In this document: in pieces, positions 10,457-18,387 of the stretch
How positions within the stretch are numbered: position 1 is the stretch's first letter
How the letters are laid out: every line of letters starts with the position of its first letter
Source: Histomonas meleagridis
Taxonomy: Eukaryota; Parabasalia; Tritrichomonadida; Dientamoebidae
DNA: 64,000 bases
Assembly: GCA_020186115.1 (NCBI GenBank)
Contig: WSYJ01000140.1
Coordinates: forward strand, 62,001 to 126,000
Direction: 5' to 3'
Position numbers and translations under genes: made by a program
The notes under the pieces: model-generated
The model's database searches: none
Told to the model about the DNA's origin: nothing
The model's input: only the letters and a program-made list of their open reading frames with translations

Positions 10457-10865
10457 GTTAAACAACTTAAAAAAAATGGAAATAATTAATCAATATCTCA
10501 AAGCTCAAAATTTTGAGCTTTCCTCTTGGGAATTTGAAACCATAATAAAAAATTATTATTTCCAACTATCATTTCATTTTTATCATGTATATTCATTGTT
10601 TTTATATGAGAATAATTCAAAACAGATTTTCTTTTATTATTTTAAATCACTATTGCTTTAAACCTATGTATGAATTGGAAATAAAAATAATAAATTTGTG
10701 TATGAATTTTGACATAATAGTAATAATTTTTAATATGTGAAGAACTTAACCACTTGATAAAATCGATTTTGATATTTCATTTAGTATACATAACTTAACG
10801 ATTAGTCATTTAGTTCAATACAAACTCGAATTAAATTAATTATTATTTATTATTATATATACAAA
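10457..10865. other. spacer downstream of ankyrin locus A
   Basis: This spacer lies between two converging units (ankyrin locus A and delta-tubulin). It contains one perfect palindrome (10500-10521) and no convincing gene. Confidence 0.4.
10500..10521. repeat. 22-bp perfect palindrome
   Basis: Two 11-nt arms, AAAGCTCAAAA and its exact reverse complement, abut without a loop. It lies 44 bp after the ankyrin stop codon, between convergent genes. It could form a cruciform or a 3' hairpin shared by both transcripts, but no function is shown. Confidence 0.6.
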
Positions 10866-12164
10866 TTACATTTTCTTATATTCAGCCAGCACCTGTTCCA
10901 AGAACATTCTGTCCTCATTTATCCATTCCGCACTTACTCCTGCATTCATGTATTGATGCAAATAAGCAGAGCTTTCAATCATACTATGACATTTCTCCAA
11001 CAGTCTTTCCAAATAAGGAATAATGCACTGTGAGTTCGCGAGTATATTCACAGATTTCTCTTGTCGATTAAATTGTCGCGTGTTCGTTGATGTCATTATA
11101 GGCGTGTCATTATCTTTAGCAAAAAATCGATTACATTTCAAAAGTTCGTTTTGCTTTAATCTTGTTTTCCCTTCCGAAATTTCATTTCCACGTAACACTA
11201 TCCATAACGAATCGCATTTCTTCATTAATGTTGAACGTGGATCTATAACACGTCGAATAGTCGACACATTCTTTCCTGTGAAATTACCAGTTGAAACCAT
11301 TGATAAACAATTTGATATAAGTGTATCCCAGTTAAAAACTGAAAAACCTTGAGCTGCATCGGAAACAATAGGAAGTGAAAATATGGATAAAAGTCGACGA
11401 CTAGGTAATGGAACAAGATGTCCAAGTGGTTGACTTAAAAGAGGTATTGTACAAATGTCACTGGACGGTAATAGAAGGCCTGTGAGATTTTGCGAAATTA
11501 TCGTATTCATATCGGCAAAAGTGACATTTTCGGCACCACTTTTGACATCAGAGCAGATCTCATGAAGAACATCGTTATAAGTGATAATAACAGCGTCACT
11601 GTTCTTGGAAAGACATGAAAGTGAAAGCACTGAGTTGTAACTTTGAACAAGAACTTCACCAGCTTCATATGGCCAAACAACATTGTTGATAATATGTGCT
11701 TGATGACCAAACTCATCACGCGTACATTCGGTAATACGTGAGCCAAGTCCACTTCCTGTACCACCTGCTAATGATTGAAACATAACAAATCCACCAAACC
11801 GATCACATTTCTCTGCTTGATGTTGAAGACGATCCATAACCTCCCCTTGTGCTGAAAAGCCATTGCGCTCATACCCATATGCCCAGTTATTTCCAGATCC
11901 ACAACCTTGCGCCCAAATTGATTGACGATCATACTTCCAATCAGTAGAGCCTGTGCGGCTTTGAAGTGTGTCTGTAACTGCCTTTCTTTCTGTATCAATT
12001 AAAACACATCTTGCTACATGTTTTTTATCTCGAGTTTCAAAAAAGAACCTACCACAAGCATCAGGATCTACATACTTAGAGCTCTCAGACATGTAAAAAT
12101 CAGTGAAAGATGATGCCATTTGAACTCCGCATTGGCCAACGCCAACGGAAATCAGTTGTGTCAT
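10866..12164 (-). CDS. TUBD1: delta-tubulin
   Basis: This 432-residue tubulin-superfamily GTPase corresponds to delta-tubulin, needed for triplet microtubules of basal bodies in other eukaryotes. It has the N-terminal VGVGQCGVQM loop, the region ending QGCGSGNNWAYGY, the GTP-binding signature AGGTGSGLGSR (about residues 133-143), and WPYEAGEVLVQSYNSVLSLS. The GSGNNWAYGY and IxWPYxxGEVxVQxYNSxLxLS segments are closer to delta- than to alpha/beta/gamma-tubulin. Length is close to the family norm (about 450). The start is the first ATG (MTQLISVGV), immediately preceded by TTTTAA. Its presence fits a flagellate. Confidence 0.88.
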   Translation of the reverse strand: MTQLISVGVGQCGVQMASSFTDFYMSESSKYVDPDACGRFFFETRDKKHVARCVLIDTERKAVTDTLQSRTGSTDWKYDRQSIWAQGCGSGNNWAYGYERNGFSAQGEVMDRLQHQAEKCDRFGGFVMFQSLAGGTGSGLGSRITECTRDEFGHQAHIINNVVWPYEAGEVLVQSYNSVLSLSCLSKNSDAVIITYNDVLHEICSDVKSGAENVTFADMNTIISQNLTGLLLPSSDICTIPLLSQPLGHLVPLPSRRLLSIFSLPIVSDAAQGFSVFNWDTLISNCLSMVSTGNFTGKNVSTIRRVIDPRSTLMKKCDSLWIVLRGNEISEGKTRLKQNELLKCNRFFAKDNDTPIMTSTNTRQFNRQEKSVNILANSQCIIPYLERLLEKCHSMIESSAYLHQYMNAGVSAEWINEDRMFLEQVLAEYKKM

Positions 12165-12500
12165 TTAAAAAAAATCCACTATGTTGGGAAACGAACCAAA
12201 AACCAAGCAGACATTGACAAATCAAGTGACATACTATGATAAAAATCGATTTTCTTTTCCAAAACCCAAGCAAATTAGAAGAATATAATATTAATTTATT
12301 TTTAGTAGTAAAGAACAGAAACAGGTTTCTAATTGGAAAAATAAATCAGTTCCCTTTATGATTAATCCAAAATTTTTATTGTATATTTTCGAAGATATAA
12401 TTTTAATTCTGATTCCCCACATTAGAGGAGTAAGATAATTTATGGACAATTAAATAGTTCACTAATATTAAGCGTTTTCATTTAATGAGAGAAGAAAGAA
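12165..12500. promoter_or_regulatory. divergent spacer, delta-tubulin / SDR gene
   Basis: This 336-bp spacer separates genes pointing away from each other, so it should contain both promoters. It is A+T-rich and no clear TCA(C/T)TTT element stands out on either side. Confidence 0.4.
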
Positions 12501-13478
12501 ATGCTCGCAAAAATGACAAAACGTATTTTACTAATTCAAAAAGTGATATTCATATTCAAAAAAAAAATGAGTTTGTTTTCCGTCCTGCTTTGTTTCCTTG
12601 GCATAATTACCCTTTTCCGTGCCGTTTTTTACTTATACAAGTGGGCTATTGGGTATTTCGCAAAAGAGGTTGACTGTAAAAAAGAATTCAAAACTGAATG
12701 GGCAATTGTGACTGGTGCAAACTCAGATCTTGGAAAGCAAATTTCAGAAAAACTTGCAGCACAAGGAATTAATATTATTGGATGTGACTCTGAAGAAGAT
12801 CGACTTCAAGATTTTAAGAAAGAGATTGAATCAAAAGGAATTCAATTCATCCCAGTTTGTGTTGACAAGACTTATGTAAAATCTGTTGACAAGATTTTTG
12901 ATGAATGCGGAAATCGAGATATTGGAATTCTATTCTGTAACATGGGATATTCTGATCAAAAGCAAATCACAGATATGTCAGATCAAGATATAGCGGATTA
13001 TCTTAACACAATAACGACTGCTTATTGCTTACTCACAAAATCATTTATAAAAAGAAACAGAAACATAAAAGAAAAATCCACAATATGCATCATCTCTTCA
13101 TTAGCAGCTCACCTCCGTTTCCCAATGCCCACTTTGTACTTTTCGACGAATGGATTACTTTCGTTATTCGGAAAAGAAATCTCTTTTGAAACATCTGTCA
13201 CAAACATAAAAATCACGACAGTACACACTGGGTTTCAGGGCGAGGATATACCTGCACAACTCAAATTCCAGAATCCATCAATAGATCAAATTACTCATGC
13301 AATTATGACCTCTATAGGCAGAGTGGATTCTGTGGAATACGGGGTAAACTCTTTGGTTCTGAGATCATTGCAATCGATATTTGGACCATGGTTGAGTTAC
13401 TACATTTACCTTTTTATTTTAAAAATTGCTAATATGTGTACAAAATCACGGGGTGTTGAAAAAGTAAAGAAAGATTAA
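12501..13478 (+). CDS. SDR-fold membrane protein, HSD17B12/KAR-like, degenerate
   Basis: This 325-residue short-chain dehydrogenase/reductase-like protein resembles 3-ketoacyl-CoA reductase / 17-beta-HSD type 12, ER enzymes of fatty-acid elongation. It has N-terminal hydrophobic segments (about 23-50) and a Rossmann domain. Three signature motifs are altered. TGxxxGxG reads T71-G-A-N-S-D76-L-G78, with Asp for the middle Gly. NNAG reads CNMG. The active site has Ser200 and Tyr213 at the right spacing, but the YxxxK lysine is Asn217 (YFSTN). It may bind nucleotide poorly and may be catalytically inactive. A downstream ATG (residue 23, MSLFSVLLCF) is an equally reasonable start. The next gene, ICMT, is on the same strand 87 bp away. 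Confidence 0.72.
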   Translation: MLAKMTKRILLIQKVIFIFKKKMSLFSVLLCFLGIITLFRAVFYLYKWAIGYFAKEVDCKKEFKTEWAIVTGANSDLGKQISEKLAAQGINIIGCDSEEDRLQDFKKEIESKGIQFIPVCVDKTYVKSVDKIFDECGNRDIGILFCNMGYSDQKQITDMSDQDIADYLNTITTAYCLLTKSFIKRNRNIKEKSTICIISSLAAHLRFPMPTLYFSTNGLLSLFGKEISFETSVTNIKITTVHTGFQGEDIPAQLKFQNPSIDQITHAIMTSIGRVDSVEYGVNSLVLRSLQSIFGPWLSYYIYLFILKIANMCTKSRGVEKVKKD

Positions 13479-13531
13479 ACAGATTTATTCTTTTTATATT
13501 GGAATTCATGTTTGTTATAAAAGGTAATTCC

Positions 13532-13539
13532 TCATTTTA
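13532..13539 (+). promoter_or_regulatory. initiator-like element for ICMT gene
   Basis: TCATTTTA lies 26 nt before the ATG of the methyltransferase. It is followed by a small hairpin, GCCCC-GAGA-GGGGT (13544-13557), which would lie in the short 5' UTR. Confidence 0.45.
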
Positions 13540-13565
13540 GGGTGCCCCGAGAGGGGTGCTCCAAA

Positions 13566-14147
13566 ATGCTAACAGAAGCTTTACAGATTGGTTTATTGTT
13601 TGGATTTATTATATTTTTCCATGCAAGCGAGTACTTAATAAGCAAAAAGAATCATTCAGAATATAATTCAAAAGGAGCAACTCTAATTTCTGTTCCATTT
13701 GTTTTTGCATTTTCTTTCGGAATTGCTGAATTTCTGATAGAATCGTATGTTTTTGGTGATTACAAAACTTCAATGCAAAGCTTTATTATGTGGCTTGGGT
13801 TTTTATTAATAATTGTCGGATTGTTTATTCGTGTGAAGGCAGAAACCACTGCAAAAAAATCATTCACTCATCACATTGCATATAGGCGGGTTGAGCAACA
13901 TAAGCTTATCACGAATGGAGTATATCACTATATCAGACACCCAGGATATTTAGGCATGTTTATTTTTGCCTTGGGCACACAGATGTTTCTTAGAAATCCA
14001 ATATCGTTTATAGCTTTTTTTGCTGTATTATGGAAATTTTTCAGTGATAGGATTCAAGATGAAGAAGCTGCCCTTGTTTCGATGTTTGGGAGAGATTATG
14101 TAGAATATCGTGCGAAAACGCCAACATGGTTTCCTTTTATTAAATAA
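13566..14147 (+). CDS. ICMT: isoprenylcysteine carboxyl methyltransferase (ICMT/STE14)
   Basis: This 193-residue polytopic ER enzyme methylates the C-terminal prenylated cysteine of CaaX proteins such as Ras/Rho GTPases, using S-adenosylmethionine. The hallmark C-terminal half is present: R124-H-P-G-Y128 (RHPxYxG, AdoMet binding), a membrane hairpin, then RIQDEEAALVSMFGRDYVEYRAKTPTWFPFI with the conserved Glu pair and the YxxYxxxTP(x)xxPFI ending typical of the family. I chose the ATG at 13566. The longer frame begins with GTG at 13542, inside the putative 5' UTR hairpin. Several hydrophobic segments precede the catalytic part, as expected. Confidence 0.92.
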   Translation: MLTEALQIGLLFGFIIFFHASEYLISKKNHSEYNSKGATLISVPFVFAFSFGIAEFLIESYVFGDYKTSMQSFIMWLGFLLIIVGLFIRVKAETTAKKSFTHHIAYRRVEQHKLITNGVYHYIRHPGYLGMFIFALGTQMFLRNPISFIAFFAVLWKFFSDRIQDEEAALVSMFGRDYVEYRAKTPTWFPFIK

Positions 14148-15611
14148 AAATATTGTTAAAGCATGCAATTAAAAAAATGTTACTAAAATATTTGGTTTTT
14201 AGAATATTTAATGATTATACAAACAAACAATACAACTCATGCTTAAAACTGTTTTGATAAATCATTCATCATGATGAAGTTGTTCGAGCCACATTTTCCC
14301 TTATCGTTGCTATCAAAAAGTTTGACTTTGGCCCAACATTTTAAAATAATAATTTCTTTTTTAGGAAAGTATGTTTTTATGCTCTGATGAAACAACGATG
14401 AGTCTTTCTGATTTAGGCTGATAGTTGCACCACTGAGCAATTATTTTCAACTAACACATAGTATTTAAAACTCAGTTAATAAACATGCTCAACATGTTTG
14501 CTTACCACTAGTGCAACCAAGTTCGTTAAGTGTATTTCTTTATGTAGGAGAATTTGTGAAAAAAATTGGTATCTTTTATGAAATGTCAAGTCATACGTGT
14601 ATGTATTTAATTCCTTTATTCTAATAAGTCATAAACTCATTTATCACCCAATAAAAAAATTTATTTTAATACAAGAAAGCATGAGTGTATCATGCAATTT
14701 TTTTTATATTCAATTTTTTGAAATATTTTCTTCAAGATAATTTCATGTTCATCGGAGTTTAGTTTGGTGAAAATTAACAGATTTATTCCAGGTTTGGTTA
14801 TTTAGCAACTTCCAAAAATAAATTCTCAATTTTAAAATTGTAATTTTTTTGTACATAAAAATAGGCATGATATCAAGAGTGAAAAGCATACAAGGTAAGT
14901 TTTTGCCTTAAAACATGAAAAAGCCTCCAAAATTAAGGTTATTTTTGATTCCAACATCTCCGAAAATTTCAAGTTAAATGGTGTGATCTAATTTCTTTAT
15001 ATTATTTTATTCTTTTTATTAACTTTACATTTAAAGTCGCATTACTCATAATCTTTATCCATCCATTATTCTCACAATAAATTCTTGTACTCATATTACG
15101 TCATTTTACAACCACAAATATTTGGTTGAAACCCTTCCTCATTGTGTTTGTATCAATTTTCAATATCTTTATCCTCGAATATTTGCCAAAGAAAATGAGA
15201 GATTATAATCAATTGGCGTGTGCATGGCCTTCATGTTCACCACCAACATTTATTAGTGGTAAACCTTTCCCACTTGTAGCACTGCGGTCTGAAAAATTTA
15301 GATTTTCAAAGTGTCTTGAACCAAGATGTTGATACCAATTGTTCGAAATTTATCACACGAAATTCAAAGTGCCGATAATGGAATTTTTCAGTGAAAATCT
15401 CGACTTTTTGAATGATTATGTTTTTTTGAAAGGCAGTGTTTTACTAAATTGAGTTGTTTCAAATGTTTCAATATGTTTTTCAGAAAAAGCCAACAGGGCC
15501 ATTTAATTTCACCGTTTGAAACTCCAGATTTCTTGAAAATATCAAGACACTATTCAATTCCTCCTGATATATATTCAAAAAGCTGCGCGGACTGGCAACG
15601 ACCAGAATCAT
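14148..15611. other. 1.46-kb gene-poor region
   Basis: No supported protein gene is seen. Short ORFs here (for example 15126-15332 and 15449-15664) lack homology or ATG starts. One box C/D-like arrangement is present at 14381-14438. The region is A+T-rich with scattered homopolymers. Confidence 0.4.
14381..14438 (+). ncRNA. possible box C/D snoRNA-like sequence
   Basis: TGATGA (14385-14390) could be a C box. A C'-like CGATGA (14396-14401) follows, then CTGA at 14408-14411, 14418-14421 and 14433-14436 as D'/D candidates. TGC before and GCA after could form a very short terminal stem. No guide target was checked, and such motifs occur by chance. Confidence 0.15.
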
Positions 15612-16694
15612 ATGGCAGAGCTCAAAGACATCATCAAGCCAATACATATTCCAGATTTCCATGATTTCTTGTTTATCAAAGAACTTCCACCTGGTACATT
15701 GAGTTCAACTTCATTATTAATTCATAAAGAAAGTCAACAACATTTCATATGTAAATCTTTTCCAAAAAGTATATTTGGGTCTCCTAACAAGATAGACATG
15801 CTAAAGGAAAGAATAACGAAGCTCAGGTCACTCAATTTTGTCTGTAATTATGTGGACATGCTAATTACAGACGATTCGGTTTATTTAATAAGACCATACC
15901 TTGATCTTCCAAACCTTTCAGACTTTCTGATCCTCCACCGCTTTGACCCAAATAGTATTTATGACCTTTGGATCTCCATTGTTAAACGTTTTTATTTAAT
16001 CCATAAAGCTGGAGTCTATCCAAGCGCAATTAAACCGTCCAACATTTTCATTACCCAAGACAACAGGATCATCCTAACAGATTTTTACATATTACCGACT
16101 TCCATAAATTTCATGTTCAAGACTTTTAACCCACTTGAAATGCAATGGCTTCCACCTGAGTACTTCAATGGCTCTAAAAGTGTCCCTAATGCCTCATCTG
16201 ACATCTGGTCACTTGCTGCATTATTTATCACAATGAATGGAATGGCACTTCCATGGGCCTCCAAGAACATATTCACCATGGTACGCAAGATGTTGAATCC
16301 TAGCTTTGAGGTCCTTAGAGATTTTAATTCCTCTGTTTTAAAAATCATGACTTTTTCTCTCCAAGCAGATCAAAATAAAAGACTTAGACTCAGACAAATT
16401 TTACTTGAGCCCAAGCCAGTTAACAATGTTAAGCGTTTAAGCATCAGAAATTGGAATACACAAAATCAAATTAATTATTCAACCAACTCATTACAAAAAA
16501 ATCTTGTACCTTTAAACAGTAAAAGCAAGACAAAAATGTGTTTCAGATATAGAAAGCACGGATGTTCATGCCTTGCTAGTACTCGAAATCTAAGTCTGAC
16601 CAAATCAGCAACTTTCATGCCAATAAAACAAGCACTCTCAGAGCCAATTATTGGTTCAAAGAAAAGGAATGAAAAAAATGTGGTTGAAACCTGA
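15612..16694 (+). CDS. protein-kinase-fold pseudokinase
   Basis: This 360-residue protein has a recognisable kinase fold. The beta3 lysine is K48 (HFICKSF). A catalytic-loop equivalent reads PSAIKPSNIFI, where HRDLKPxN is expected, so the catalytic Asp is Ala and His-Arg is lost. Then come LTDFYIL, with the DFG Asp kept but Gly replaced by Tyr, PPEYF in place of APE, and SSDIWSLAALF, a typical DxWSxG region. The Gly-rich loop (ELPPGTLSSTS) lacks its glycines. It is therefore probably inactive. The C-terminus (about 285-360) is basic and Ser-rich. It starts at the first in-frame ATG; the frame is open only to 15537 upstream. A scaffold or allosteric role is inference. Confidence 0.75.
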   Translation: MAELKDIIKPIHIPDFHDFLFIKELPPGTLSSTSLLIHKESQQHFICKSFPKSIFGSPNKIDMLKERITKLRSLNFVCNYVDMLITDDSVYLIRPYLDLPNLSDFLILHRFDPNSIYDLWISIVKRFYLIHKAGVYPSAIKPSNIFITQDNRIILTDFYILPTSINFMFKTFNPLEMQWLPPEYFNGSKSVPNASSDIWSLAALFITMNGMALPWASKNIFTMVRKMLNPSFEVLRDFNSSVLKIMTFSLQADQNKRLRLRQILLEPKPVNNVKRLSIRNWNTQNQINYSTNSLQKNLVPLNSKSKTKMCFRYRKHGCSCLASTRNLSLTKSATFMPIKQALSEPIIGSKKRNEKNVVET

Positions 16695-17197
16695 TTTCGA
16701 CACACAAAAAAATACGAACAATAAATATCATGAGTCTTTTTAATTTGTTTTTTAAAGCCAAATGTTTGAGACAAAGTGAAAAATTTGCTTGAATTGTATG
16801 TCGTTGATGCTGGTACAACAGAAAATGTTCTATATAAATTTAAGAAATATTATTTGATCAACAATATTAATAATTGATAAATTTAAATATATTCACCCAT
16901 TATCTTTTAAAGTGGTTATTACTCAAATGATATACATTGTATTAGTTATAAAAAAATAATGTTGATGTTTATATGAATTTCTTACAAGAAATTGATTTTT
17001 TGACTATGAAAAAGATACTTCAGGTTTTTTGAATGAATTTCTCCGATTTTTTCTAAAAAAAGATACAGAAAAATCAAAATATCTTCAGGAGAATAAACAG
17101 GGTGAAGTGGTTTCTGCCAAAACAGACGTTTATTGCATACAAAACAGATTATGAATAAGAAATGATCGTTAACCGTTCAAAATAACTGTTTTTATAT
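16695..17197. other. spacer, no gene seen
   Basis: This 503-bp A+T-rich stretch lies between two rightward genes. It should hold the promoter of the seven-helix protein; TCGTTAACCGTTCAAAA (about 17166-17182) precedes the ATG by about 16 nt. Confidence 0.35.
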
Positions 17198-18127
17198 ATG
17201 GAAAAATTAAATATATTTCTGATTATTCAAAAAGCCAATTCGATTAACGGCATCGCCAAGGAAAACAGAAAAGAAATGGAAACAGACACGATCAACGATA
17301 TTATCACACTTATAATCATGTTTATTTTCATTGTCATGGATATTTTCTTTCTTGTTTATGTGTTAAAATTTCGAAATCTTGAATTCAATAAATTTTGGAT
17401 CACAAGAACAGCAATTATCATTGCATCTTTGTTATACAGTATTATTTCTGGGTTATCAAATATTCGTTGGATACCAAATCAAATTTCTAAAAGGAATACC
17501 AAATCTTTAACTTGTTCTTTACTCAATTATATTGATCATTGTATAATCCTTCCTTTATTTTTTGAAATTGTTCTTGGTATTATTGAGGTGGCTACCAATA
17601 AAATTATTCGTGGTAGACGTCATAATAATAGATCATTAATCCTTAACTCACTTCTTTGGGTAATACTTCCCCTCACTCTTGGTATTGCTAATGTCTACGT
17701 ATCCAATGAATTGCCAAACTTAATATTTTTTTTAGCATATGACACAGTTCATAATTATTGTCTCCAAACCAATTATTATGCAGTTCTTGTTCTTTTATCA
17801 ACTCTTTCTTGTTTAATTAGGTATATCCTAATCAAAAGGAACCTCAATCGAAGTGTCATAAATACAAATTATCAAAAGAAAATATCCAAATATTTCGTTC
17901 TTTTAATCCCTGTACTAATCATACACATATTGTCTGTATTCCTCTCATTCATATATCACGTTTTGCAGATTGTAGTTAAGTATTTGAATTTTGTTGGGCT
18001 TTCCATCATGTTAACGGTTTTCATCTACTTTTATGTTATACAACCAGTGAAAGAAACTATAGATGCGTCTAAGATGGAAGATAATCTGTTGGAAAGTAGT
18101 TCAAGCGAAACTATTGATGATGCATAA
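17198..18127 (+). CDS. seven-transmembrane protein, receptor-like
   Basis: This 309-residue protein has seven hydrophobic segments: IITLIIMFIFIVMDIFFLVY, RTAIIIASLLYSIISGL, CIILPLFFEIVLGIIEVA, SLLWVILPLTLGIANVYV, YYAVLVLLSTLSCLIRYIL, YFVLLIPVLIIHILSVFLSF and NFVGLSIMLTVFIYFYVI. A Ser-rich acidic tail (LLESSSSETIDDA) follows. The count, short loops and phosphorylatable tail resemble a G-protein-coupled receptor. However, I see no family signature (no DRY or NPxxY), so the call rests on topology only. The second Met (residue 27, METDTIND) may be the real start, leaving a short N-terminal ectodomain. Confidence 0.6.
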   Translation: MEKLNIFLIIQKANSINGIAKENRKEMETDTINDIITLIIMFIFIVMDIFFLVYVLKFRNLEFNKFWITRTAIIIASLLYSIISGLSNIRWIPNQISKRNTKSLTCSLLNYIDHCIILPLFFEIVLGIIEVATNKIIRGRRHNNRSLILNSLLWVILPLTLGIANVYVSNELPNLIFFLAYDTVHNYCLQTNYYAVLVLLSTLSCLIRYILIKRNLNRSVINTNYQKKISKYFVLLIPVLIIHILSVFLSFIYHVLQIVVKYLNFVGLSIMLTVFIYFYVIQPVKETIDASKMEDNLLESSSSETIDDA

Positions 18128-18387
18128 TTTTCTTTTGTTTTTATTTTTTTATTTGTAAATATTAGGGAAAATATAATTTTTTTTTTTTTTTGTCTTCTTT
18201 TTTTTTTTTTGATCTTTTTATTCAAATATATAAATTTGGTGTATGTATACATATTTGTTAAAAATAGATTAAAAAATTAAAATCATTTAATACTAAACTT
18301 CAAAAAATGTTTCTACTATACCAAAAATGGACCACTAATTAATATAATTAAAAAAGTATATTTAAAACACATATAAACATTATTTAT
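18128..18387. other. convergent spacer with poly-T tracts
   Basis: This 260-bp stretch lies between the 3' ends of two convergent genes. It contains two long T runs around 18178-18210, probably untranslated. Confidence 0.4.

Noticed and set aside
15449-15664. Small ORF upstream of the pseudokinase as its N-terminal exon
   Set aside because: It starts with TTG, is in another frame, has no recognised domain and overlaps the pseudokinase start.
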